Both the position numbers and the translations under genes were made by a program. Shown in pieces: positions 40,234-47,758 of a DNA stretch of 64,000 bases. The stretch is from positions 1 through 64,000 of the forward strand of contig JAGPDF010000017.1 of the NCBI GenBank assembly GCA_018057705.1, read 5' to 3'. How positions within the stretch are numbered: the first letter of the stretch is position 1; the number at the start of each line of letters is the position of its first letter. Origin of the DNA: Thermoanaerobaculia bacterium (GTDB lineage: Bacteria > Acidobacteriota > Thermoanaerobaculia > Multivoradales > JAGPDF01). The notes beneath the pieces were generated by a model. The model saw only the letters and a list, made by a program, of their open reading frames with translations, was not told the origin of the DNA and did no database searches.

Positions 40234-42492
40234 TCAGCTCCCGGGCGCCGGGTTGTCGCAGTCGATGATCTCTCTCTGCAGGGGCGCGAAGTCGGGGTCG
40301 TTGATGCCGAGGAAATTGACGTTGCCCCAATCGTTGAAGTCGGCGAGCGTGGTCAGAATGCCGCCGCAATCGGCGTTCTGGGTGCCGGACGGAGAGGCCG
40401 AATTGATGTCGAAAACGACCCCCACCTGGATCCCTCCGGTGCCGTTCCAGTCGAACGGGAAACCTGGGCCGCAGATGCCGTTGTTCTCGTTCAGGCTGTT
40501 CTCGTTCAACGAAATGCGCTGGCCGCGCGAGTAGTCGAGCACGCCGTTCGAGGGCGGCGTGCAGTCGTTGTCGACGCCGGGGAACTGGTACTTGTAGTTC
40601 AGCACCGAGTTGTAGTTCGGCTTGTAGTTGCAGCTGGTGTTTCCGCCGTGCTGCAGGCCCAGGTTGTGCCCTAGCTCGTGTGCGATGGTGTTGGCCACGT
40701 TGCCGTCGGAGCCGGCGCACTGGAGCGAAACGACGAGATCGTCGCCGGGGAGTTCGGCCTGACCGGAACTGCCGCTGCTGGTGTTGTAGCGGTGCGGCAG
40801 AAGCGTGTAGTGGAAGTAGCCGTTTCGATTCGCAGCGAAGTTTGCGGCCTTGTGCGCCAGGTACTCGGTGCCGCCGACGCCGCCGGCGATGACGCCGTCG
40901 GGATCGGCGATCAGGTTGCCGCCGGCGAAGGCGCCCCCCTGGCCGTAGTCGTGGATGAAGTGGATGCCGGCCGTTCCGTCCGGGTTGGCGTTCGGGGCGT
41001 TCGAGAACATCGCGGTCACCGCTGCGAGCGCCGCCGCGGTCGGCCGGTGGGAGTGCGCCGCGCAGTCCAGGGCGTCGGTGAACCAGTCGTATTCGAGCAG
41101 GATGTTCTTCTTCAGCGGGTTGGTCCCCAGCGCGGGCAGGTTCAGTCCGGCGAGGGTGCCGAGCGTTTCGTCGCCGTCCTGGATGCCGTCGCCGTCGGTG
41201 TCGGCATTCGCCGGGTGGGTGCCGGTGTTGCGCACGTCGACGAAGCGGCCGGTGTTCGACTCGAAGCAGTCGTCGAGGCGGTCGTTGTCGGTGTCGGTTC
41301 CCTGGCGGCAGGCGCTGTCCAAAATCGAGAGCCAGGCACGGGTCGAGCCGCGCTCGAAGCCGGAGGCGAAGATCGGATCGTCGAAGAGGACGAAGGCGGA
41401 CTCGTAAGGGTTCTGGAAGTCCCAGGGTCCCGGAGAGGACTCGCTGGCGTCGTACCACTGGCCGGCGCCGAGCGGCACCGTGCTGTCGGACCAGGCGATA
41501 GCGGATCCGTCGAACGCCTGAAGCCAGAGTCCTTCGTGGAGCGCCAGCCAGTAGATGCCGGGCCCCAGCGTGAGCGACGGCCGCAGCTCGATGCGCACGC
41601 GCAGCAGATCCCCGTCGGCACTGTTGAGTCCGGTGTCCTCGATCTGGGGCGTCGAGTCGGAACCGCTGGCGATCACCGTCCCCGGGGCGCCGGCGCTGTT
41701 CGTGTAGACCGCCCAGCTCAGGACCTCGGAGAAGGCGTCGCCGTATCCGTTGTCGATCCGACCCGCGTCCATGATCCAGGCATCCAGGCTGCCCAGGTGA
41801 GTGGCGGCGGCGAGCGTGAAGTCGTTGGCGGTCACGCCGCCCGAAACGTCCGTGCCGGCGGCGCCTGCGGCCACCGCGCCTTGCTGCCAGGCGAGAGGAC
41901 CACCGAAGAGGGCGAAAGCCTGGTCGCCGAGGCCGGTCAGCCAGCTGCCTGGCGTCGATTCGTCGACCGAGTAGCGCGCCGGCGAGCCCACGATGTTCGA
42001 GTGGATCTGCCACCAGAGCTCGGAGCCGTCGCCGGCCGCGCCCCAGGCGCCCTCGTGCAGCGCCAGCCAGTAGGTGCCAGGAGGGAGGACGACCCGGCCG
42101 TCGAACTCGAAGCGGGCACGGACGATGTCGTAGCCGAAAGCGTCCTGCAGACCGGTGTCGGCGCGACCAACCGTGCTGTCCCGTCCCGAGAAGAGGAGCG
42201 TTCCCGGGTTGCCTCCCGAATTCGAGTAGATCGCCCAGCTGAGCAGGCCGCTGAAGCTGTCGAGCGCGCCGTTGTCGTTGAGGACGTCGTCGGACAGCCA
42301 GACGTCCGCGGCGTCGAGCCGCGCTGTCGTTGTGACGATGAAGTCGGCGGCGGAGACGCTCGACGAGAGACGTTCGCTGTTGGCGACCGCAAAATCCGTC
42401 TGGTCCCAATGGAACGGGGTACCTCCCCGGAGCGGTCCTGCCGTGGACAGAAGCAGACCGAGAGCTGCGACGTACCCGAGGCGAACGTGCAT
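40234..42492 (-). CDS. Exported zinc metalloprotease with thrombospondin type-3 repeats and internal tail-like motif
   Basis: 752 residues. A signal peptide (about 1-24) leads to a beta-sandwich region (about 25-375) of two similar halves, each with G-x-Y-W-L-A-L-H-E-G. A copy of the tail motif (I-F-A-S-G-F-E-R-G-S-T-R-A-W) lies internally at about 384-397. It is followed by calcium-binding D-T-D-x-D-x-x-x-D repeats of the thrombospondin type-3 kind. The catalytic domain contains H-E-L-G-H-N-L-G-L-Q-H at about 605-615, the extended zinc motif of metzincins, with a likely Met/Leu-turn region downstream (S-V-L-N-Y). A secreted protease is likely. Start has GGGGAGAGG upstream. Confidence 0.88.
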   Translation of the reverse strand: MHVRLGYVAALGLLLSTAGPLRGGTPFHWDQTDFAVANSERLSSSVSAADFIVTTTARLDAADVWLSDDVLNDNGALDSFSGLLSWAIYSNSGGNPGTLLFSGRDSTVGRADTGLQDAFGYDIVRARFEFDGRVVLPPGTYWLALHEGAWGAAGDGSELWWQIHSNIVGSPARYSVDESTPGSWLTGLGDQAFALFGGPLAWQQGAVAAGAAGTDVSGGVTANDFTLAAATHLGSLDAWIMDAGRIDNGYGDAFSEVLSWAVYTNSAGAPGTVIASGSDSTPQIEDTGLNSADGDLLRVRIELRPSLTLGPGIYWLALHEGLWLQAFDGSAIAWSDSTVPLGAGQWYDASESSPGPWDFQNPYESAFVLFDDPIFASGFERGSTRAWLSILDSACRQGTDTDNDRLDDCFESNTGRFVDVRNTGTHPANADTDGDGIQDGDETLGTLAGLNLPALGTNPLKKNILLEYDWFTDALDCAAHSHRPTAAALAAVTAMFSNAPNANPDGTAGIHFIHDYGQGGAFAGGNLIADPDGVIAGGVGGTEYLAHKAANFAANRNGYFHYTLLPHRYNTSSGSSGQAELPGDDLVVSLQCAGSDGNVANTIAHELGHNLGLQHGGNTSCNYKPNYNSVLNYKYQFPGVDNDCTPPSNGVLDYSRGQRISLNENSLNENNGICGPGFPFDWNGTGGIQVGVVFDINSASPSGTQNADCGGILTTLADFNDWGNVNFLGINDPDFAPLQREIIDCDNPAPGS

Positions 42493-42597
42493 CCTCTCCC
42501 CTTCACACCTGTATGGACTGGCACTGGAAAGGGGGACCGTACCACGCGAAGTCCGCGCTGTCGGGCTTTCCGCTACCGGCGAGGCGTTTGGATACGC

Positions 42598-42726
42598 CTA
42601 CCGGAAATCGCGGATCAGGACGGCGTCGCGGCTGCTCTTGCCTGCCGAGAGCGCGATGCGGCGGCTGTCGGGCAGCCAGTGGGCGAAGAAGATGTCCTGC
42701 GCCGGGAGGTTCGCCGCTCCGCCGCC
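42598..42726 (-). pseudogene. 3' remnant of a TolB/PD40-propeller protein (kinase-type)
   Basis: On the minus strand an open frame ends in F-F-A-H-W-L-P-D-S-R-R-I-A-L-S-A-G-K, then A-V-L-I-R-D-F-R and TAG at 42600-42598. This is the closing WD40-like/PD40 blade seen at the end of many acidobacterial Ser/Thr kinases and TolB-like proteins (typical ending W-S-P-D-G-x-x-L-A-x-x-R-G, D-V-V-L-x-x-D-F-R). Upstream of about 42,726 the frame loses similarity, so only the last 42 codons survive. It is a deletion remnant by inference. Confidence 0.5.
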
Positions 42727-43017
42727 GCATCTCCTGTCGGCCGCTGTGACCGATTTGTAGAGAGTTCCGCGCAGATTGCTGCGGCGGCGTCGTTCGGACC
42801 TCATCTTCGAACGTCGTGCATTCGAGCTCGGCCGCGCTCGTCGGACTGCCGTCGTCGGCGCTTCACAGAGTGCGCCGGACCTCTCCTGGCGAGGGGCGCG
42901 GCTCGCTCTCTGCACAGCGACGGGAGACTCCCGCGGGGAGATGGCACGCCGGGTGCAACCTGTCGAACCGGCGAACGACGATTTCAATTCGCCCAGCCCC
43001 TCACTACGGAGGTCGAC
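42727..43017. other. Non-coding stretch upstream of the LuxR-type gene
   Basis: Together with 42,493-42,597 this is the only gap over 300 bases. It may contain further decayed sequence of the same propeller gene but shows no intact gene, no clear two-box promoter and no strong hairpin. Regulatory sequence for the gene at 43018 must lie here. Confidence 0.5.
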
Positions 43018-43443
43018 ATGGCGATGCCCCACGTGGATCTGACGCACTCGTACCCGACGGAAGACTGGAATCTCACCGACGCCGATGCATCGCGACCGAG
43101 AGCCTTCCTTTACGTGATCGATCGCGCCAAGGAGTCCCAGGTTCTCGCGGCGATCCGGGCCGCCTGCGGCTGCGACATTCATGTGCAGCCGGCGGCGTTC
43201 CACCTGGCGCCTCAGCAGCTCGCCTCGCGGCGCAGCGGGCGCGTGCCGCCCGAGGTGCTGACCCGCCGGGAGACCGAGGTCCTGTGCCTTCTGGCCAGGG
43301 GCAACACGAACCGTCAGGCGGCCGATCTCCTTGGTCTCTCGGTTCGCACCGTCGAGAACCACCGCGCCAACCTGCTCGAGAAGCTCGGAGTTGCCGGCCG
43401 GGTGGAGATCGTCCGCTACGCCACGGAGTTCAATCTGATCTAG
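43018..43443 (+). CDS. LuxR-type helix-turn-helix regulator without receiver
   Basis: 141 residues from the ATG at 43018 (GGAGG five bases upstream). The N-terminal 75 residues match no receiver or autoinducer domain that I recognise. Residues about 80-140 are a LuxR/FixJ HTH: L-T-R-R-E-T-E-V-L-C-L-L-A-R-G, N-R-Q-A-A-D-L-L-G-L-S-V-R-T-V-E-N-H-R-A-N, L-L-E-K-L-G-V. It should bind DNA; the signal is unknown. A strong hairpin follows its stop. Confidence 0.9.
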   Translation: MAMPHVDLTHSYPTEDWNLTDADASRPRAFLYVIDRAKESQVLAAIRAACGCDIHVQPAAFHLAPQQLASRRSGRVPPEVLTRRETEVLCLLARGNTNRQAADLLGLSVRTVENHRANLLEKLGVAGRVEIVRYATEFNLI

Positions 43444-43497
43444 TCCGCAACGCGGACGCAGGCCGGTGTGGCCCGTCGAGTGCCCTGCGAACGAGCA

Positions 43498-43550
43498 GAG
43501 GGGGAGAAGCCGTCAGATTTCGGGCGGCCTCTCCCCCTCCTGATTCTTTG
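43498..43550 (+). terminator. Strong hairpin terminator after the LuxR-type gene
   Basis: GAGGGGGAGA at 43498-43507 pairs perfectly with TCTCCCCCTC at 43530-43539; an inner GCC/GGC extends the stem. It is followed by CTGATTCTTT, moderately T-rich. Position directly after the stop at 43443 fits an intrinsic terminator. Confidence 0.6.
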
Positions 43551-43634
43551 GCGCCCGATGTGAGTAGACTTGTCGCCCGTTTCTCCAACGCAGCGGAACC
43601 GGGCAGCCAGTTGCCCAGTCTCAGGGGATCTTCC

Positions 43635-44168
43635 ATGCCGCAACGCGAGGTCGTCGTCCGTCCGTCCCGTCGTGTCGCCCGAAACGTCCTGTTGCCCGTC
43701 GCGCTGCTCGCCCTCGGCGGTTGCGGCATCTCGCTCGACATCGCGGGCGTCGAGAAGTCGATCCACGACGGTGTCGCCCAGCAACTGGGCCTCGCGATGA
43801 CGTCGGTCTCCTGCCCGCAAGAGAGCCGGGCGGCAAGAGCGGGAGACACGTTCGAGTGCACCGGCAAGCCCGAGATCGGCGGCAGCCTCCGGGTGCAGGT
43901 CACGCAGAAGGACGATCAGGGCAATATCGAGTGGAAGGTGCTCCAGAGCATCGGCCTGTTCGACATGCAGGCGGCCGAGGAGGCGGTGGAGAAGGGGCTC
44001 GCCGACCAGGTGGGGGCCGAAGTCGAGGTGTCGTGCGGCGACCGCTGGCAGGTAGGCGAGGTCGGGGACACTTTCGAGTGCGAGGGCGAGGATGCCGACG
44101 GACCGATTCCGCCGGTGATCATCACGATCAAGGACGCCGACGGCAACATCAGCTGGTCGATGGACTGA
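43635..44168 (+). CDS. Lipoprotein with two DUF4333-like domains
   Basis: 177 residues. The signal peptide ends in a lipobox L-A-L-G-G-C (Cys near residue 30), so the mature protein is lipid-anchored. Two similar units follow (about 35-100 and 105-177), each with V-x-C-P/G, a short loop, G-D-T-F-E-C and a beta strand ending in W; this is the DUF4333 pattern known mainly from actinobacterial lipoproteins. Each unit has a cysteine pair likely to form a disulfide. Function unknown. AGGGGA lies seven bases upstream of the ATG. Confidence 0.8.
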   Translation: MPQREVVVRPSRRVARNVLLPVALLALGGCGISLDIAGVEKSIHDGVAQQLGLAMTSVSCPQESRAARAGDTFECTGKPEIGGSLRVQVTQKDDQGNIEWKVLQSIGLFDMQAAEEAVEKGLADQVGAEVEVSCGDRWQVGEVGDTFECEGEDADGPIPPVIITIKDADGNISWSMD

Positions 44169-44175
44169 TCGCGGT

Positions 44176-45516
44176 TCAGGGCGCGACGGCGCTCCAGCTG
44201 GCCGTGCCGGCGCTCTCGAAGCCGTCGAGGAAGAGATCGGCGAGGCCTGCCCAGGCCTCGCAGCCTCCGCCGTTCGGATGGATGCAGTCGATGCGTCCCG
44301 ACCAGCCCGAGAGCAGATAGAGCTCGCCCGTCTGGTCTTCGCCGAAGCCGAACGGCCCGAGCGCCGAAGTCGTGAGCTCGACGCTCGACCAGCCGGGAGC
44401 GGTCGCCGGATGGGGCGCGCCGATCGCTGCCGCCCAGACCTCGCCATTGCCGGCGTCGCCGTAGACATAGCGGTTGCCGAGGTCGCTCGCGAGCGCTCCC
44501 CCGCGATAGCGGTAGCCCCCCATGATCGAACCCCAGGTGCCGCCCGAGTTGGCCTCGACGCGCACCGGATTGCGGAAGCTCGCGCCGCACCCCTGCGGCG
44601 GTGTGCCGCAGCCGGCGGCGTCGAAGCCTTCGCGACAGGGCCATCCGAAGTTGACCGGTGCGCCGGCCGTCACCTCGCCGGACGCCAGCAGATTGATCTC
44701 CTCCCAGTCGTCCTGGCCGACGTCGCCGATGTAGATGTCGCCGCTGCTGCGGTCGAACGAGAAGCGAAACGGATTGCGCAGTCCGAGCGCCCAGATCTCG
44801 TCGAGCCCCGCGACTCCCGTCAGCGGGTTGCCGGCCGGAATTGCATAGTTTCTCAGTGGATCGGCCGGAAAGGCGTCCGGGCCGTCGACGTCGAGGCGGA
44901 GCATCTTGCCGAGCAGCTGGTTCGTGTCCTGGCCGCTGCCGGCGGTCGAGTCGCAGCCGCCGCCGCCGTCGCCGAGGGTGACGTAGAGGTAGCCGTCGGG
45001 GCCGAATCGGAGGTCGCCTCCGTTGTGGTTGCCGTCGGGGTGCGCAACGACGAGGACGATCTGGCTCGACCCGACGAGCAGGAGGTCGGGATCGCCGGGG
45101 TCCCGCGTGTAGCGCTCGACGACGATGTCGCCATCGGCGATGCCGCCGGCGCCGTCCCAGTCGCGGCTCGTGTAGTAGAGAAAGACGAAGCCGTTCGCCG
45201 CGTAGCCGGGATGGACGGTCATCGCCAGCAGGCCGCGTTCGCCGCCGAAGTTCACCTTGCGTTGTGGCGCCGGGACGGAGACATCGTTTCGCAGGTCCAG
45301 CATGGGCGTTCCCGAGACGGCCGGCGAGCTGCCGTCCCAGACCCTCACCTGCCCGGGCTGCGTCGCGATCAGGCGATGGGACAGGCCGTCGGGTGGGTCC
45401 ACGAAGGCGACCGGCGCGTCGCCGACGTCGACGAGCGGCGAGAAGGCGACGGTCGCGGCGAGCGGGGGTGCAGGGAGGAGGCAGATTGCGAGGGCGGCCA
45501 GGCGCGACAGCGGCAT
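44176..45516 (-). CDS. PQQ-dependent aldose-dehydrogenase-like propeller with DGFES tail
   Basis: 446 residues. A signal peptide (about 1-21) is followed by a six-bladed soluble glucose-dehydrogenase-like propeller. Motifs include G-E-R-G-L-L-A-M-T-V-H-P near residue 91, H-x-G-G-D-L-R-F-G-P-D-G (N-H-N-G-G-D-L-R) near 165, G-L-R-N-P-F-R-F-S near 245 and D-V-G-Q-D-D-W-E-E-I-N near 268, which in the family hold PQQ and calcium. It likely oxidises a sugar or alcohol in the periplasm or outside. It ends L-F-L-D-G-F-E-S-A-G-T-A-S-W-S-A-V-A-P, a tail copy. SD is GGGGAGA. Confidence 0.9.
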   Translation of the reverse strand: MPLSRLAALAICLLPAPPLAATVAFSPLVDVGDAPVAFVDPPDGLSHRLIATQPGQVRVWDGSSPAVSGTPMLDLRNDVSVPAPQRKVNFGGERGLLAMTVHPGYAANGFVFLYYTSRDWDGAGGIADGDIVVERYTRDPGDPDLLLVGSSQIVLVVAHPDGNHNGGDLRFGPDGYLYVTLGDGGGGCDSTAGSGQDTNQLLGKMLRLDVDGPDAFPADPLRNYAIPAGNPLTGVAGLDEIWALGLRNPFRFSFDRSSGDIYIGDVGQDDWEEINLLASGEVTAGAPVNFGWPCREGFDAAGCGTPPQGCGASFRNPVRVEANSGGTWGSIMGGYRYRGGALASDLGNRYVYGDAGNGEVWAAAIGAPHPATAPGWSSVELTTSALGPFGFGEDQTGELYLLSGWSGRIDCIHPNGGGCEAWAGLADLFLDGFESAGTASWSAVAP

Positions 45517-45621
45517 ACGGGATCTCCCCTTCGAGTCGGAGCGCGCAGCCTAGCGGGAAGGAAACGAGGCGTCTGTGAAGAAGGTCCCAGTGGAGCCGCC
45601 CGCGATCGTCCGGCCCGGACG

Positions 45622-45924
45622 TCAGCTTCGGGAGGTCTCCTTCTGATACTGCTCGATGAGCTCGCGGATGCGGCGCGCGTCACCCTTGGTATGGCCGTGA
45701 CTCTCGATCGGATTGGCGCCACCGGAGGAGTCGATGCGGATGTCGGAGAACAGCACACCGGTGGCAATCTGCACGGAGGCTACGTTCGGAATCGCGATGC
45801 TCTCCTCCGTGCTGCCCAGGAGCCGCGGCTGAATGCGCGTCACGCGGTCCGGGCTCACCTCGATGCGGGTGGGGAAGATGCGGTTGCCCTTGGTCAGGCG
45901 GCTGGCGGTGAACGACTCGGTCAT
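45622..45924 (-). CDS. Small PH-domain-like protein
   Basis: 100 residues from the ATG at 45924 (GGGAGG four bases upstream). Sequence [15 protein letters not shown], then [25 protein letters not shown], and a helix at the end (A-R-R-I-R-E-L-I-E) looks like a bacterial PH-like fold. No signal or membrane segment is seen. Function unknown; it probably binds a partner or membrane. Confidence 0.7.
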   Translation of the reverse strand: MTESFTASRLTKGNRIFPTRIEVSPDRVTRIQPRLLGSTEESIAIPNVASVQIATGVLFSDIRIDSSGGANPIESHGHTKGDARRIRELIEQYQKETSRS

Positions 45925-46190
45925 GGTGCCTCCCTTTCTCCACTCTACACGCGGCGATTGTGAGCAGGCGCCGGACATCGACCTTCGTGCGGAGACGAGG
46001 GGGCGCCGCCCTCGCGGGCGCAGCGTCGGAGCGTTGGGTCACTATCGCCCGAAGCCGATTCGTGCCATTGTGCTCGGTGGAGGAGGGCTTCTTGGCAGCG
46101 CTAGAGTCGCGCGCCGGAGCTCTTCCAAACTTCCACGGCAGATCGGTCCCGCATTGCAGGCTCGATCCCGTAGATCCAAGGACAAGTCAA

Positions 46191-46394
46191 ATGAAGGGCA
46201 CAGTGAAGTGGTTCAACGCAGAGAAGGGTTTCGGTTTCATCACGCGTGAAGATGGCGAGAAGGACTGTTTCGTCCACCATTCGGCGATCGCCGGCGAGGG
46301 CTACAAGAGCCTCAACGACGGCGAAGCGGTCGAGTTCGACATCGTCCAGGGCCCGAAGGGTCCGGCCTCGGCGAACGTCCGGCGCATCTCCTGA
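46191..46394 (+). CDS. cspA: Cold-shock protein (CspA family)
   Basis: 67 residues, a complete cold-shock domain. It opens [17 protein letters not shown] with RNP1 motif K-G-F-G-F-I and RNP2 V-H-H-S-A-I. It binds single-stranded RNA or DNA and melts secondary structure. AAGGA lies seven bases upstream of the ATG. The 266 bases upstream contain no other gene and may hold a long leader, as usual for csp genes. It is a single-gene unit. Confidence 0.95.
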   Translation: MKGTVKWFNAEKGFGFITREDGEKDCFVHHSAIAGEGYKSLNDGEAVEFDIVQGPKGPASANVRRIS

Positions 46395-46514
46395 CCTGAG
46401 CGACCCCAATCCGCCCGGCCTCACCGCCGCGCGCGATTCGTAGTACTTCCCGACAGATTCATTCGCTCCGCGCGGTTCGGCCCAGGTCGAGCCGTGCGGA
46501 GCCCTGTTCGCCGG

Positions 46515-46528
46515 ACCGGTCGACCGGT
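46515..46528. repeat. 14-bp perfect palindrome in the csp-downstream gap
   Basis: ACCGGTCGACCGGT is a perfect palindrome. Flanking GTTCGC and GCGAGAAC extend it imperfectly. It lies about 105 bases upstream of the TACAAT box at 46620 and may be a binding site for a dimeric regulator. Confidence 0.3.
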
Positions 46529-46619
46529 GCGAGAACGATGGCGGTCGGTGGTCGGCGAGCGAAGCCCCGTGCGCCGGGCGTGACCCCCCAGTGGAGGATG
46601 CGGTCGCTGCGCGCTGCAC

Positions 46620-46625
46620 TACAAT
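46620..46625 (+). promoter_or_regulatory. Candidate -10 box (TACAAT) upstream of the channel gene
   Basis: TACAAT is followed by exactly six bases and GTG 46632, the start of a six-codon mini-ORF that overlaps the main start. This is the same six-base spacing as at other candidate leaderless starts. No -35 was recognised. Confidence 0.4.
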
Positions 46626-46631
46626 CGGCTC

Positions 46632-46649
46632 GTGCAGGTCCCGACGTGA
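46632..46649 (+). other. Candidate 5-residue leader mini-ORF overlapping the channel-gene start
   Basis: GTG 46632 opens [M/V]-Q-V-P-T and TGA 46647-46649 overlaps GTG 46646-46648 as GTGA. The main GTG has only a weak AGG upstream, so coupling to the leader would help its translation. Confidence 0.35.
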
Positions 46650-47563
46650 AAACTCCGACAATCTCCATCGCCCGCGCCTTCATCCTGGTTCTGGCTCTCG
46701 CGACCACGGCTGCGGGCGCGCAGGAACTGGAACCGCGGGCCTACTCACCGGCGCCGGTAGGGGCCAACTTCCTGCTCTTCGGCTACACCTACCAAACCGG
46801 CGACGTGCTGTTCGATCCGTCGCTGCCGTTTTTCGACGTGGTCGCCAACGTGAGCTCGGCGAATCTCTCTTACGGGCGCTCTTTCAACCTCTTCGGCCGG
46901 ACAGCGACCGTGGCTCTCGCGGTTCCCGGCGCCTGGGGCTCGATCTCGGGCAACGTCTTCGAAGAGCAGCGCAGCATCACGCGGTCCGGGCTGGCGGACG
47001 TGCGCGGCCGCTTCGTCGTCAATCTGATGGGCGGGCCCGCTCTGAGCCCCAGGGAGTTCGCCGCCGCGCCACCCAGAACGACGCTGGGGTTCAGCCTGGG
47101 GGTCACGGCGCCGACCGGCGAGTACGATCCAGAAAAGCTGATCAACCTCGGCGCCCATCGCTGGGCCCTCAAGCCGGAGCTCGGTCTCTCCCACCCCAGG
47201 GGCCCGTGGACACTCGAAGCTGCCGCGGGAGTCTGGCTCTTCGAGGACAACGACGACTTCTTCCCCGGCGGTGTGGTGCGCTCGCAGGATCCGCTGTGGA
47301 CGGTCCAGGGACATGTCGGCTACACCTTCAAGCACCAGCTCTGGGTGTCGATCGACGCCACCTTCTACGCCGGTGGCGAGACTTTCGCCGACGGCGTCGG
47401 CGGCGACACTCGCCAGGAGAACAGCCGCATCGGAGCGACGCTCTCGCTCCCCCTGAAGCGCGGCCACACGATCAAGCTCCTGGTAGCCAAGGGAGTCACG
47501 GCGCGCGTCGGCTCGAGCTTCGAAACCTACAGCGTCGCCTACCAGTTCCTCTGGTTCGACTAG
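46646..47563 (+). CDS. Outer-membrane channel-type protein (phenol/MetA-degradation family)
   Basis: 305 residues from GTG 46646. A signal peptide (about 1-22, ending A-A-G-A-Q) is followed by alternating amphipathic strands, e.g. F-L-L-F-G-Y-T-Y, S-Y-G-R-S-F-N-L-F-G, W-V-S-I-D-A-T-F-Y. It ends in Y-Q-F-L-W-F-D with a near-terminal aromatic as in beta-barrels. The pattern P-A-P-V-G-A-N-F near residue 33 and L-G-V-T-A-P-T-G-E-Y near 152 match the Phenol_MetA_deg/transporter barrel family. Substrate unknown. A mini-ORF precedes it. Confidence 0.8.
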   Translation: MKTPTISIARAFILVLALATTAAGAQELEPRAYSPAPVGANFLLFGYTYQTGDVLFDPSLPFFDVVANVSSANLSYGRSFNLFGRTATVALAVPGAWGSISGNVFEEQRSITRSGLADVRGRFVVNLMGGPALSPREFAAAPPRTTLGFSLGVTAPTGEYDPEKLINLGAHRWALKPELGLSHPRGPWTLEAAAGVWLFEDNDDFFPGGVVRSQDPLWTVQGHVGYTFKHQLWVSIDATFYAGGETFADGVGGDTRQENSRIGATLSLPLKRGHTIKLLVAKGVTARVGSSFETYSVAYQFLWFD

Positions 47564-47758
47564 CAGCGTCGCCGGGCGCACGTCTCCTTCGGGCGATGGC
47601 TGACGCGGAGCGGGAGAATCGCCGGTCGCCGAGATTCTCGAAGTGGAGCAGCGGAGCGATACCGCCGCGGCGGGACAGGTCGAGGTCCCCGCTCTTTCCC
47701 GGTCGAGACCGGTAACGCGCGACCCGCTGCGGAGACTGATGGAGCAGGAGGATTCCCG

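Noticed and set aside
47614-47639. GAGAATC/GATTCTC inverted repeat after the channel gene
   Set aside because: Seven pairs with a 12-base loop and no U-tract; too weak to call a terminator.
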